64,000 nucleotides of DNA from Saccharopolyspora gregorii (GTDB lineage: Bacteria; Actinomycetota; Actinomycetes; Mycobacteriales; Pseudonocardiaceae). Made by a program: the position numbers and the translations under genes. Positions within the stretch are counted from its first letter, which is position 1. The number at the start of each line of letters is the position of its first letter. Shown piece by piece: positions 45,330 to 54,480 of this stretch. Below the pieces are notes generated by a model, which was not told the origin of the DNA, searched no databases, and was given only the letters and a program-made list of their open reading frames with translations. The stretch covers positions 4,960,001 to 5,024,000 of the forward strand of contig NZ_CP059556.1 of the NCBI RefSeq assembly GCF_024734405.1. Direction: 5' to 3'.

Positions 45330-46355
45330 TCAGCCCCAGAAGGTGGCGGGAGCGGCGGCGCACCCGTCGTCCGAACAGGCCGGTGCGACCGGGCGCACGT
45401 CGGTGCCGTCGACGAGCCACTGCCTGCCGTCGCCGACGGACACGAGGTACCGGCCGACGCGGTCCACCGACAGCTGCACCTGCTCGGCGGGGACGTCGCC
45501 CCCGGTGCCGAACGGAACACCGCCGCCGATCGCCCGGCCGCTGTCCGCGTCGAGCGTGGCGATCCGCAGCCGCTCCGCACCGCCGCAGTCGGTGGCGGCG
45601 AGCACCGCGAGGTCCCGCTCGGTCCAGGCGAGCGCACGCGGCCCGCAGGTCCCGGCGGGCTGCGGCACCGGCGCCCCCAGTTCGCCGGCGCCGGGCGCCA
45701 CCACGTGGATCGCGGAGTCGGAGGTGAGCACCGCGAGCCGCCCACCACCGCCGACCGCCAGGTCGTGCACCTGCTGCCCGGCCGGAACGGGTATCCGGCG
45801 TGCCGGACCGGCTCCGTCGACGACGATCTCGTCGTCGTCGGAGTAAGCGAACAGCCCGTCGCCCGCGGCCAGCGCGGTGCCGCTGCCGGTGCGGTGCGCC
45901 ACCGGGCGCACGATGCGGTCCGGGCCGAGCACGACGATGTCGCTGCCGCCGTCGGCCGGGACGGTCGCGTACACGCGGTTCCCGTCGGCGGCCAGCGACC
46001 CGCGCACCGGCGCGGGCAGGTCGGCGAGCACGTCGTTGCGCTTCCCGGTGAGCACGTCGAACGAGGCGAGCGACGTGGCGGGCGCGGCGACGTAGCTGTT
46101 CGGGGCGATGCTGACCGGTTCCGGCGCCCGCGGGCCGGTGGGCACGACCGCGAGGACCACCAGGAACGCGGCGGTCGCGGCGACCGCGATCCCGCCCGCG
46201 GCGATCAGCGGGCGTCGCGAGGGCCTGCGGGACCGGCGCTGCCGGGCGGCCAGCAGCCTGGGCAGGGTGTCCCCGCGCGGCTCGACGTCGTCGACGATGG
46301 CGTGCAGCGCGCTGCGCAGCTCGTCGACGTCCTGCGTGTCGTTTGGATCCCTCAC
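45330..46355 (-). CDS. Membrane-anchored beta-propeller-like protein, likely anti-sigma partner
   Basis: 341 residues from GTG 46355, overlapping the ECF sigma stop (GTGA). A cytosolic N-terminus of about 45 residues (LRSALHAIVDDVEPR) fits an anti-sigma-type start, a membrane helix follows at about 50-70 (LIAAGGIAVAATAAFLVVLA), and an outer domain of beta-repeats (SYVAAPATS, FDVLTGKR, LAVGGGGRLAVLTSDS) ends in a cysteine-bearing tail. Downstream partners of SigE-like factors often have this layout. The sigma-binding fold is inferred from order, not seen. Confidence 0.8.
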   Translation of the reverse strand: MRDPNDTQDVDELRSALHAIVDDVEPRGDTLPRLLAARQRRSRRPSRRPLIAAGGIAVAATAAFLVVLAVVPTGPRAPEPVSIAPNSYVAAPATSLASFDVLTGKRNDVLADLPAPVRGSLAADGNRVYATVPADGGSDIVVLGPDRIVRPVAHRTGSGTALAAGDGLFAYSDDDEIVVDGAGPARRIPVPAGQQVHDLAVGGGGRLAVLTSDSAIHVVAPGAGELGAPVPQPAGTCGPRALAWTERDLAVLAATDCGGAERLRIATLDADSGRAIGGGVPFGTGGDVPAEQVQLSVDRVGRYLVSVGDGRQWLVDGTDVRPVAPACSDDGCAAAPATFWG

Positions 46356-46843
46356 ACCCGCTCCCGCAGCAGATCCGACAGCCGTGCCACTCCCCGCGAG
46401 CAGTACGACTTCACCGCACCCTGGCTCACGCCCATCAGCTGCGCGGTGCGCGCTTCGCTGAAGTCGGCGTAGTAGCGCAGCACGACCGCTTCCCGCTGCC
46501 TGCGCGGCAGCTGGGTGAGCGCGTCGGCGAGCACCGCCCGGTCCAGTCCGCGCCCGGTGTCGTCCGGACGCGAGTCCTCGGTGGCGATCCGAGGTTGGTA
46601 CCGCTTGGCGACCATCCGGCGCCGCAGCACCGACCGGGCCCGGTTGAGCACCGCCTGCCGCAGGAACGCCAGCGCCTTCTCCGGATCGCGCAGCCGCGCC
46701 CTGGAGTCGAACACCCGCACGTAGGCGTCCTGCACGATGTCCTCCGCGGAGGCGCGATCATCGACGAGCAGCACGGCTATGCGCAGCAGTTGCCGGTAGT
46801 TGTCCTGGTAGAGCTCGGTGAGTTTGGTCGTCAGTTCATCCAT
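46352..46843 (-). CDS. ECF RNA polymerase sigma factor (SigE-like group)
   Basis: 163 residues from ATG 46843; the frame continues upstream with in-frame GTG codons, so a slightly longer form is possible. Region 2 has ASAEDIVQDAYVRVFDSRARL, region 4 has LPRRQREAVVLRYYADFSEA and the helix-turn-helix end MGVSQGAVKSY. Lengths and motifs fit the SigE-like actinobacterial ECF family. Coupled by GTGA to the membrane protein that is probably its anti-sigma regulator. Confidence 0.93.
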   Translation of the reverse strand: MDELTTKLTELYQDNYRQLLRIAVLLVDDRASAEDIVQDAYVRVFDSRARLRDPEKALAFLRQAVLNRARSVLRRRMVAKRYQPRIATEDSRPDDTGRGLDRAVLADALTQLPRRQREAVVLRYYADFSEARTAQLMGVSQGAVKSYCSRGVARLSDLLRERV

Positions 46844-47398
46844 GGCCGCCAGCCCGTCGCCCGGCCAGGCGGTCACGGGCAATGCGATCGAAACCGTCAC
46901 ATCTCTGCACGACGCCCGAGACCCCCTTCGCGGTTGGCAGCCGACGCGGACCGGATTTCCACCGTTGGCTCCGACCGGCGGAGAGGCGCAGCTTACCGTC
47001 CGCCACGAACGGCCTCGCGGAGTGATCGTCCGCCTCGGACGCGACGGCCGGTCCCGGTACCGCGCAGGACCAGCGGAGGCCGGTCCGCGCAGGCCTCGCG
47101 GCCTGCGGGGCCACCGCCGCGCCGGGTTCGCCGCATCCGGCCGACCGTTCGGTCCACAGCGGACGGAAGTGGTCGCGACCTGGCTCCAGCAGGACGCGGC
47201 GACGAGTGGGAATCGACACATCCAAGATCGTCCTGATGGTGTAACCGCTGGTCAGCCGATCAACGCCGCGCTCACTCGCCCGTTTGGCAGCCGATGCCGC
47301 CGGGTGCGCGTTCGACTACCGTCGGCGGCGACACGGGATCTGTTCCGCGTTCGGCATGCGATGGGAGGATAGGCGGCCTCCCGGCCGCCTGAACCGAC
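46844..47398. other. Intergenic stretch between the sigma gene and the LLM gene
   Basis: No convincing gene. It should contain the promoter of the sigma/anti-sigma operon; the 47205-47350 part is AT-richer than the rest. No clear palindrome seen. Confidence 0.45.
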
Positions 47399-48220
47399 AT
47401 GAAGTTCGGCATCTCGACGTTCAACACCGACGAAGGCATCGGGCCCGCGGAACTGGGCCGCGCTCTGGAGGAACGCGGGTTCGACGCGCTGTTCCTCGCC
47501 GAGCACACCCACATCCCCGCGAGCCGCGAGACGCCCTACCCGGGCGGAGGCGACCTGCCCCGCATCTACTACCGCACCCTGGACCCGTTCGTGAGCCTCA
47601 CCGCGGCCGCGGCCGTGACGGAGAAGCTGGTGCTGGGCACCGGGATCGCGCTGATGGTGCAGCGCGACCCGATCACCACGGCGAAGGAGGTCGCCAGCCT
47701 GGACCTCGTCTCGGGCGGGCGGGTGGTGTTCGGCATCGGCGCGGGCTGGAACCGCGACGAGATGCGCAACCACGGCACGGATCCGGGCAGGCGCGGCGCG
47801 CTGATGGACGAGCGGATCCGGGCGATGCGCGAGATCTGGACCAACGAGCTCGCCGAGTTCCACGGGGAGCACGTCGACTTCGACCCGGTGTACTCGTGGC
47901 CGAAGCCGGTGCAGAGCCCGCACCCGCCGATCTACATCGGCGGTGAGAGCGAGCGCTCCTTCGCCCGCGTCGCCGAGTACGGCGGCGGCTGGCTGCCCCG
48001 GGCGGGCACCGAGAACCTGGGCGAACTGGTCGAGAAGGTGCGCGAGCGCGCCGGGTGGCGGGTGCCGGTGTCGCTGTACGCCGCGCCGAAGGACGCACCG
48101 CTGGAGGAGTACGCGGCGGCCGGGGTGGACCGCGTCCTGTTCTACCTGCCGACGAAGCCGCGGGACGCGACGCTGGAACGGCTCGACCTGCTCGCCGGCG
48201 TGGTGGCCCGGCACGGCTGA
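47399..48220 (+). CDS. LLM-class F420-dependent oxidoreductase
   Basis: 273 residues from ATG 47399. Luciferase-like monooxygenase fold that uses reduced F420 or flavin. N-terminus KFGISTFNTDEGI, the family loop FLAEHTHIP, and FGIGAGWNRDEMRNHG typical of F420-dependent members. Substrate unknown. A single gene with a hairpin just after its stop. Confidence 0.9.
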   Translation: MKFGISTFNTDEGIGPAELGRALEERGFDALFLAEHTHIPASRETPYPGGGDLPRIYYRTLDPFVSLTAAAAVTEKLVLGTGIALMVQRDPITTAKEVASLDLVSGGRVVFGIGAGWNRDEMRNHGTDPGRRGALMDERIRAMREIWTNELAEFHGEHVDFDPVYSWPKPVQSPHPPIYIGGESERSFARVAEYGGGWLPRAGTENLGELVEKVRERAGWRVPVSLYAAPKDAPLEEYAAAGVDRVLFYLPTKPRDATLERLDLLAGVVARHG

Positions 48221-48227
48221 GCCGCGC

Positions 48228-48255
48228 GGGGGCGGCCGGTGCCGGCGGCCGCCCC
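48228..48255 (+). terminator. Hairpin after the LLM gene
   Basis: 9-bp stem GGGGCGGCC / GGCCGCCCC with a 9-base loop, 8 bases past the stop. Confidence 0.6.
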
Positions 48256-48398
48256 TTACATCCTGGTTACTTCCCGGTCTTGCACTGGACATGGGGGACA
48301 CCGCAGGCAGATCCTTGCGACTGCTTTGCAGATCGGTGCGATCAACGAGGCATGTTGCGTGCACAACTGCTTGATCGCGGAAACGGAGACCGGGGACG

Positions 48399-50606
48399 GT
48401 GGCGAACACGACGACAACGACGCCGACGGACGAGGCGTCACCACGACGGAAGTGGAGTCCCCGGCAGGTCCTCGTGTGGACGCTGGTGGCAGTGGTGGGG
48501 GCCATCGCCTGGGGCGTCATCGCGCTCAGCCGCGGCGAGGAGATCTCCGCGGCCTGGCTGGTGTTCGCCGCGCTGGCCTCCTACGCGATCGGGTACCGGT
48601 TCTACGCGCGGTTCATCGCCTACCGGGTGCTGCGGACCGACGACACCCGCGCCACCCCGGCGGAGCGGCTGAACAACGCGGCCGACTTCCAGCCCACCGA
48701 CCGCAGGGTGCTGTTCGGGCACCACTTCGCGGCGATCGCGGGCGCCGGACCGCTGGTGGGGCCGGTGCTGGCCGCGCAGATGGGCTACCTGCCCGGCACC
48801 ATCTGGATCATCGTCGGCGTCGTGTTCGCGGGCGCCGTGCAGGACATGGTGGTGCTGTTCTTCTCCACCCGCCGCGACGGGCGCAGCCTCGGGCAGATGG
48901 CGCGGGAGGAGATCGGGCCGGTGGGCGGCATCGCCGCGCTCATCGCCGTGCTCGCCATCATGATCATCCTGCTGGCGGTGCTGGCGCTGGTCGTGGTCGG
49001 TGCGCTGAAGGGCTCGCCGTGGGGCACGTTCTCCATCGGCATGACCATCCCGATCGCCCTGTTCATGGGCATCTACCTGCGGTTCCTGCGGCCGGGGCGG
49101 ATCATCGAGACCTCGATCATCGGGATCGCGCTGCTGCTGCTGAGCATCATCGGCGGCAGCTGGGTCGCCGACTCCGCGCTCGCCGGGACGTTCACGCTCT
49201 CCGGCAACGAAGTGGTGCTGGCGCTCGTCGTGTACGGCTTCATCGCCTCGGTGCTGCCGGTGTGGATGCTGCTGGCGCCGCGGGACTACCTGAGCACGTT
49301 CATGAAGGTCGGCGTCATCGTGATGCTGGCCGTGTCGATCCTCATCGCGATGCCGGTGATGAAGACCGAGGCGATCACCGAGTTCGCGTTCAACGGCCAG
49401 GGGCCGGTGTTCGCGGGCACCCTGTTCCCGTTCGTGTTCATCCAGATCGCCTGCGGTGCGCTGTCCGGGTTCCACGCGCTGGTGTCCTCCGGCACCACGC
49501 CGAAGCTGATCGAGAAGGAATCCCAGGTCCGGGTCATCGGCTACGGCGGGATGCTCACCGAGTCGTTCGTGGCGATCATGGCGCTGGCCGCGGCCTGCAT
49601 CATCGACCCGGGCATGTACTACGCGATGAACATGCCCAGCGCGGCGCTCGGCGACACCCTGCAGTCCGCGTCCGACGCGGTCGCCGGGGTCGGGTTCTCC
49701 ATCAGCCCCGAGCAGCTCGCCGCCGCGGCCGCCGCCGTGGACGAGGAGACGCTGGTGGGCCGCAGCGGCGGCGCCCCGACCCTCGCCCTCGGCCTCTCCG
49801 AGGTGTTCTCGCAGGTCCTCGGCGGGGACGCGATGCGGGCGTTCTGGTACCACTTCGCGGTCATGTTCGAGGCGCTGTTCATCCTCACCACCGTCGACGC
49901 GGGCACCCGGGTGGGGCGGTTCATGCTCCAGGACACCGTCGGCAACGTGTGGAAGCGCTTCGGCGACGTCACCTGGAAGCCCGGCATCTGGATCTCCAGC
50001 GCGGCCATCGTCGGCGGCTGGGGCTACTTCCTGTGGACCGGGGTGAACGACCCGCTGGGCGGCATCAACCAGCTGTTCCCGCTGTTCGGCATCGCCAACC
50101 AGCTGCTGGCGGCCGTCGCCCTCGCCGTCGCGACCACCGTGCTGATCAAGTCGGGCCGGGCGAAGTACGCGTGGGTGACGATCGTGCCGCTGGCCTGGGA
50201 CGCCGTGGTGACGCTGACCGCCAGCTGGCAGAAGGTGTTCTCCGCGGACCCGAAGCTCGGCTTCTTCGCGCAGCGCAGTGCCTACCAGGCCGCGATCGAC
50301 GCCGGGGAGACCAGCAAGGGCTCGGCGGCCACCGTCGACGAGATGCGGCAGGTCGTCACCAACTCCACCGTGTGCGGCGTGCTCAGCGTGCTGTTCGCCG
50401 TGCTCATCCTGGTGGTGCTCGCCGACGCGATCCGGGTGTGGATCAAGGCGCTGCGCAGCACCGCACCGCTGCCCGACACCGAGACCCCGCACACCGAGTC
50501 GGCGCTGTGGGCGCCGTCCGGGCTGGTCCCCACCGCCGAGGAGCGGCGGATCATGCGGGAGCGGCGGGAGCCGGAGGACCGGCAGGAAGTGGGCGCGGGG
50601 ACGTGA
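48399..50606 (+). CDS. cstA: CstA/BtsT-family pyruvate (carbon starvation) transporter
   Basis: 735 residues from GTG 48399. Integral protein with 16 or more membrane segments. Family motifs: YRFYARFIAYRVL near the start, LFGHHFAAIAGAGPLVGPVLAAQ, GYLPGTIWIIVG, FHALVSSGTTPK and, in the C-terminal half, TTVDAGTRVGRF. E. coli CstA and BtsT import pyruvate (established). Its stop overlaps the small YbdD-like gene, the same pair as in many genomes. Confidence 0.95.
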   Translation: MANTTTTTPTDEASPRRKWSPRQVLVWTLVAVVGAIAWGVIALSRGEEISAAWLVFAALASYAIGYRFYARFIAYRVLRTDDTRATPAERLNNAADFQPTDRRVLFGHHFAAIAGAGPLVGPVLAAQMGYLPGTIWIIVGVVFAGAVQDMVVLFFSTRRDGRSLGQMAREEIGPVGGIAALIAVLAIMIILLAVLALVVVGALKGSPWGTFSIGMTIPIALFMGIYLRFLRPGRIIETSIIGIALLLLSIIGGSWVADSALAGTFTLSGNEVVLALVVYGFIASVLPVWMLLAPRDYLSTFMKVGVIVMLAVSILIAMPVMKTEAITEFAFNGQGPVFAGTLFPFVFIQIACGALSGFHALVSSGTTPKLIEKESQVRVIGYGGMLTESFVAIMALAAACIIDPGMYYAMNMPSAALGDTLQSASDAVAGVGFSISPEQLAAAAAAVDEETLVGRSGGAPTLALGLSEVFSQVLGGDAMRAFWYHFAVMFEALFILTTVDAGTRVGRFMLQDTVGNVWKRFGDVTWKPGIWISSAAIVGGWGYFLWTGVNDPLGGINQLFPLFGIANQLLAAVALAVATTVLIKSGRAKYAWVTIVPLAWDAVVTLTASWQKVFSADPKLGFFAQRSAYQAAIDAGETSKGSAATVDEMRQVVTNSTVCGVLSVLFAVLILVVLADAIRVWIKALRSTAPLPDTETPHTESALWAPSGLVPTAEERRIMRERREPEDRQEVGAGT

Positions 50607-50827
50607 GCCCCCGGTCCGCCGCCGCGCGGGCGGTGCTGTCCCGGCTGGGACGCTCCGCCCGCGAGGCCTGGCAGATCGCCCGGGGCATCGTCGGCGAAAC
50701 CGCCTACGAGCGCTACCTGGAGCACCACCGCGCGCACCACCCCGGCACACCGCCGCTGGGCGAGCGGGAGTTCTGGCGGCGGCACGTGGACCGCGGGGAC
50801 GTCCAGCCCGGCTCGCGCTGCTGCTGA
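50603..50827 (+). CDS. YbdD/YjiX family small protein
   Basis: 74 residues from GTG 50603, overlapping the cstA stop by GTGA. Conserved motif AWQIARGIVGETAYERYLEH then HPGTPPLGEREFWRRHVDR, the YbdD signature. Cys-Cys at the very end. A frequent companion of CstA-type transporters, possibly an accessory; its biochemical role is unknown. Confidence 0.9.
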   Translation: MSPRSAAARAVLSRLGRSAREAWQIARGIVGETAYERYLEHHRAHHPGTPPLGEREFWRRHVDRGDVQPGSRCC

Positions 50828-50904
50828 CCGCTGCTGTTCGGGGGCGGAGGACGGGTTCCGCGGGCCTCGCGAGGAGACGGCTGCGGTGGTGCGTGCGAGC
50901 TGTT

Positions 50905-50967
50905 CAGCGGCTCGGCCTCCCCGCGCAGCGGCTCCGCCTCCTCGCGCAGCGGCTCCGCCGGAGCACG
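50905..50967. repeat. 21-bp tandem repeat, three units
   Basis: Three adjacent 21-bp units beginning CAGCGGCTC, diverging in the third. In the non-coding gap after ybdD; no gene. Confidence 0.7.
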
Positions 50968-51073
50968 AGCGGATCTACCGGGCGAGACCGGAAAGCGGGC
51001 GCCGAGGTGCGCGCGGCACTCAGGCCGAGGAACGTCGTCCCCGTCGGATGCAAGCCGACGGCTGGAGGACGCC

Positions 51074-51547
51074 ATGCAGAAGATCACCACGTGCCTGTGG
51101 TTCGACGGGCAGGCCGAAGAGGCCGCGCGGTTCTACACCTCGATCTTCCCGGACTCCCGGATCACCGAGGTCCTGCGCCACGGCGAGGCCGGGCCCGGTG
51201 CGGCGGGCACCGTGCTCACCGTGACGTTCGAGCTCGCCGGGCAGGAGTTCCTCGGCCTCAACGGCGGCCCCGAGTTCACCTTCAGCGAGGCCATCTCGTT
51301 GCACGTCGACTGCACCTCGCAGGACGAGGTGGACCGGATGACGACGCGGCTCACCGCCGGTGGCGAGCAGGGACCGTGCGGCTGGGTGAAGGACCGGTAC
51401 GGCCTGTCCTGGCAGATCGCGCCCCGCGAGCTCACCGACATGCTGCACGACCCCGACCCGGCCCGCGCCGATCGCGTGATGCGGCAGATGCTCACCATGC
51501 ACAAGCTCGACCTCGAACCGCTCCGCCGGGCCTACCTCGCGGAGTGA
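51074..51547 (+). CDS. VOC-family protein, PhnB-like
   Basis: 157 residues from ATG 51074. Vicinal oxygen chelate fold: QKITTCLWFDGQAEEAARFY at the start, FLGLNGGPEF in the middle, and KDRYGLSWQIAP at the end, as in PhnB/demethylubiquinone-methyltransferase-like members. These often bind small electrophiles; no substrate is evident here. Confidence 0.9.
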   Translation: MQKITTCLWFDGQAEEAARFYTSIFPDSRITEVLRHGEAGPGAAGTVLTVTFELAGQEFLGLNGGPEFTFSEAISLHVDCTSQDEVDRMTTRLTAGGEQGPCGWVKDRYGLSWQIAPRELTDMLHDPDPARADRVMRQMLTMHKLDLEPLRRAYLAE

Positions 51548-51573
51548 GCGGACCGCGCACCCGTTCCGATCAC

Positions 51574-52206
51574 TCACCTCGGAGGTGGTTCGCCGCGGGC
51601 GGTGAGGCGGGCGCGGAGGGCCGCGTTCTCCGCTTCCAGCGCGTCGAGGCGGGCGTGCGTGCGGGCCAGGTCCGCTTCGGAGTAGCGGTGCGGGATGTGC
51701 TTCGGGCAGTTCCAGTCGTGCGCCTCGACGTCGATCAGCACCAGCCGCTCGACCCGGCCGCCGGCGCGCGGCGCGTCCAGCCGCGCGGTGAGCCGCGGAT
51801 CCTCGTCGAGCCCGCGCACCGAGGCCCGCCCGAACAGCTTCAACCGGGTCCGCGTCGCGTAGTCCATGAAGAACAGCGCGACCCGCGGATCGCCGCGCAG
51901 GTTCCCGCCGGTGATGTACTGCCGGTTCCCGCGCACGTCCGCGTAGCCGAGGGTGCGGTCGTCGAGGACGTGCACGAAGCCGGGCGGGCCACCGCGGAAC
52001 TGCACGTAGGGCCAGCCGGTCTCCCCCACCGAGCCCAGGTAGCAGCCGTCGCGGGCGGCGATGAACGCGCGTTCCCGCTCCCCCAGCGGATCGGGTTCGA
52101 GCCCCACACCGGCGCCCAGTTCGGCGCGGTGCGCGGGACGGCTGCCCTGCTCGACCTGCATGGCGCGCACCGCCGCGGTGAACGCCAGGCGCGCGTACCG
52201 GCTCAT
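51574..52206 (-). CDS. Pyridoxamine 5'-phosphate oxidase-like FMN-binding protein
   Basis: 210 residues from ATG 52206 with GGAGGG at a 6-base gap. Split-barrel flavin fold: FIAARDGCYLGSVGETGWPY, then GYADVRGNRQYITGGNL and RVALFFMDYATRTRLKLFG. A C-terminal extension includes CPKHIPHRY and a helical end (LARTHARLDALEAENAALRA) that looks like a coiled coil. Convergent with the VOC gene. Reaction unknown. Confidence 0.88.
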   Translation of the reverse strand: MSRYARLAFTAAVRAMQVEQGSRPAHRAELGAGVGLEPDPLGERERAFIAARDGCYLGSVGETGWPYVQFRGGPPGFVHVLDDRTLGYADVRGNRQYITGGNLRGDPRVALFFMDYATRTRLKLFGRASVRGLDEDPRLTARLDAPRAGGRVERLVLIDVEAHDWNCPKHIPHRYSEADLARTHARLDALEAENAALRARLTARGEPPPR

Positions 52207-52405
52207 CGTGCTCCCTCCGACCCGGTGCTCCCTCCGACTCGGTCCACCCTCACCCGAGTCTCGGGCGACGGGGTCCGCGGCCACGCGGAAAGGAGATCCG
52301 CTTTGCCGCGAGGGGAAACGGGCGGCGGTTTTCCGCCCGAGCCCCGCGCGGTCTCGGGACCACGCGCCAAGGCAGACTGAACGGTCCACAACGGAGGAGG
52401 ATGCT

Positions 52406-52732
52406 GTGAGCGATCTCAAGGTCGAGGACACCAATGTCGGCGAGGGAACCGAGGCCCAGCCCGGCCACGTCGTGACCCTGCACTACACGGGCACGCTCAG
52501 CGACGGCTCGAAGTTCGACTCGTCGCACGACCGCGGCGAGGGCCTGACCTTCGTGCTGGGTTCCGGCCAGGTCATCGAGGGCTGGGACAGCGGCGTCGTC
52601 GGCATGCGCGTCGGCGGCACCCGCACCCTGACGATCCCGCCCGCCCAGGCCTACGGCGAGCGCGGCGTCCCGCCGATCATCCCGCCGAACTCCACGCTGC
52701 ACTTCGACGTCGAGCTCCTCGAGGTCAAGTGA
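52406..52732 (+). CDS. FKBP-type peptidyl-prolyl cis-trans isomerase
   Basis: 108 residues from GTG 52406, with GGAGGAGG at a 5-base gap. Classic single FKBP domain: VVTLHYTGTLSDGSKFDSS, VLGSGQVIEGWDSGVVGM, GERGVPPIIPPNSTLHFDVELL. Cytosolic (no signal peptide). Catalyses proline isomerisation in folding. The gene stands alone. Confidence 0.95.
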   Translation: MSDLKVEDTNVGEGTEAQPGHVVTLHYTGTLSDGSKFDSSHDRGEGLTFVLGSGQVIEGWDSGVVGMRVGGTRTLTIPPAQAYGERGVPPIIPPNSTLHFDVELLEVK

Positions 52733-52798
52733 GCCACCCGCCCGCCCGCGCGCCGATCGGTGCGCGGGCAGGTGGCCGGGCCACCTCCGCGACATGAA

Positions 52799-52813
52799 TT
52801 TCAACGCTTGAAA
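52799..52813. promoter_or_regulatory. Candidate MarR operator
   Basis: Inverted repeat TTTCAA-CGC-TTGAAA, 20 bases before the MarR GTG. A TAGGAT -10-like box (52820-52825) just downstream would put transcription start at the GTG, i.e. a leaderless mRNA. Confidence 0.6.
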
Positions 52814-52832
52814 CGACGGTAGGATCGGCGGG

Positions 52833-53294
52833 GTGGAGCCTTGGGAGACCTCGCCGCAGCGACGTGCGTGGCGGCCGTACATCGAGACGAGCCTGCTGCT
52901 GGAGACCCGCCTCGACGAGGATCTGCGCGCGGCCGCCGGGATGAGCTTGATGGACTACCACGTGCTGCTCGTCCTGTCGGAGTGCCCGGAGCAGCGCCAG
53001 CGGATGGGCGAGCTGGCCGCGCGGATGGTGTTCTCGCCGAGCCGGCTGACCTACCAGGTGAAGGTCCTGGAGCGCCGCGGCTGGGTGGTGCGGCACCCGT
53101 CGCCCGATGACCGGCGCGTGCACCACGCGGTGCTGACCGCGGCCGGGCTGGAGGCGCTGCGGGCGGCGGACGCCCACCACGTGCGGACGGTGCAGCGGCT
53201 GTTCACCGACGACTTGGACGAGCAGGAGCTGGACGTGCTCCGGCGCGTGTTCACCCGCACCCAGGACCGGCTGCGCGGAACCGCGGGCCGCTGA
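52833..53294 (+). CDS. MarR-family transcriptional regulator
   Basis: 153 residues from GTG 52833, probably leaderless. Winged-helix MarR domain: YHVLLVLSECPEQRQRMGEL, MVFSPSRLTYQVKVLERRG, then the wing HPSPDDRRVHHAVLT. Family members respond to phenolic or quinone-like ligands or oxidants. Followed by an LLM oxidoreductase and an FMN reductase on the same strand that carry a related TTCA...TTGAA motif, so autoregulation and control of that operon are likely. Confidence 0.92.
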   Translation: MEPWETSPQRRAWRPYIETSLLLETRLDEDLRAAAGMSLMDYHVLLVLSECPEQRQRMGELAARMVFSPSRLTYQVKVLERRGWVVRHPSPDDRRVHHAVLTAAGLEALRAADAHHVRTVQRLFTDDLDEQELDVLRRVFTRTQDRLRGTAGR

Positions 53295-53369
53295 TGCCCG
53301 CGCATGGCGCTCGTCACCCCCTCGACCTCGCCGGAATACCTCGCGCCGGGCCGTCGTTCGACCGATTAG

Positions 53370-53381
53370 TTCAGATTTGAA
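53370..53381. promoter_or_regulatory. Second TTCA...TGAA motif before the LLM gene
   Basis: TTCAGATTTGAA, 14 bases before the ATG of the LLM gene, resembles the stronger inverted repeat at 52799-52813. Binding is inferred. Confidence 0.4.
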
Positions 53382-53394
53382 GGAAGTGGTCGAG

Positions 53395-54480
53395 ATGCAG
53401 TTCGGAGTGTTCACCGTCGGGGACGTGACCCCCGACCCGACGACCGGGCGCACGCCGACGGAGGCCGAGCGGATCAGGGCGATGGTCGCCATCGCCGAGA
53501 AGGCCGAGGAGGTGGGTCTGGACGTGTTCGCCACCGGTGAGCACCACAACCCGCCGTTCGTGCCGAGTTCGCCGACGACGATGCTCGGTTATCTGGCGGC
53601 TCGCACCGAGCGGTTGGTCCTGTCCACCTCGACGACGCTGATCACCACGAACGATCCGGTGAAGATCGCTGAGGATTACGCGATGTTGCAGCACCTGGCG
53701 GGTGGCCGGGTGGACGTGATGATGGGTCGTGGGAACACGCCGCCGGTGTATCCGTGGTTCGGTCAGGACATCCGGCAGGGGATTCCGCTGGCGCTGGAGA
53801 ACTACGCGTTGCTGCACCGGTTGTGGCGGGAGGACGTGGTGGACTGGGAGGGCCGGTTCCGCACGCCGTTGCAGGGCTTCACCTCGACTCCGCGACCGCT
53901 CGACGGGGTACCGCCGTTCGTGTGGCACGGGTCGATCCGGAGCCCGGAGATCGCCGAGCAGGCCGCGTACTACGGTGACGGTTTCTTCCACAACCACATC
54001 TTCTGGCCGCCGCAGCACGCGGCGCGGATGGTGCAGTACTACCGGGAGCGCTTCGCCCACTACGGCCACGGCACGCCGGAGCAGGCGATCGTCGGGCTCG
54101 GCGGGCAGGTGTTCCTGCGCCGCAACTCCCAGGACGCGGTGCGCGAGTTCCGGCCCTACTTCGACCACGCCCCGGTCTACGGCGGCGGTCCCTCGCTGGA
54201 GGACTTCTCCGCGCAGACCCCGTTGACCGTGGGCTCTCCGCAGCAGGTGATCGACCGCACCCTCGGCTTCCGCGAGTACGTCGGCGACTACCAGCGCCAG
54301 CTGTTCCTGATCGACCACGCGGGCCTGCCGCTGAAGACCGTGCTGGAACAGCTCGACCTGCTCGGCGAGGAAGTCGTCCCCGTGCTGCGCAAGGAATTCG
54401 CCGACCGCACCCCGGACCACGTGCCGGACGCACCCACCCACGAGTCCCGCGCCCAGCGCGCCGGAAGGAGCGACGCATGA
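53395..54480 (+). CDS. LLM-class flavin-dependent oxidoreductase
   Basis: 361 residues from ATG 53395 with AAGGAAG upstream; an in-frame TTG six codons earlier is less likely. Motifs: QFGVFTVGDVTPDPTTG, FATGEHHNPPFVPSSPTT, LSTSTTLITTNDPVKIAED, GRVDVMMGRGN. The C-terminal 30 residues are hydrophilic. Overlaps the FMN reductase by ATGA, typical of a two-component flavin system in which the reductase supplies reduced flavin. Confidence 0.92.
   Translation: MQFGVFTVGDVTPDPTTGRTPTEAERIRAMVAIAEKAEEVGLDVFATGEHHNPPFVPSSPTTMLGYLAARTERLVLSTSTTLITTNDPVKIAEDYAMLQHLAGGRVDVMMGRGNTPPVYPWFGQDIRQGIPLALENYALLHRLWREDVVDWEGRFRTPLQGFTSTPRPLDGVPPFVWHGSIRSPEIAEQAAYYGDGFFHNHIFWPPQHAARMVQYYRERFAHYGHGTPEQAIVGLGGQVFLRRNSQDAVREFRPYFDHAPVYGGGPSLEDFSAQTPLTVGSPQQVIDRTLGFREYVGDYQRQLFLIDHAGLPLKTVLEQLDLLGEEVVPVLRKEFADRTPDHVPDAPTHESRAQRAGRSDA

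Noticed and set aside
46836-47225. 129-codon minus-strand frame upstream of the sigma gene
   Set aside because: Low-complexity Arg/Ala/Gly content and overlap with the sigma start; more likely promoter region.
48438-50750. Long minus-strand frame opposite cstA
   Set aside because: Composition is His/Gln/Arg/Asp-rich without fold; the sense strand encodes a complete transporter.
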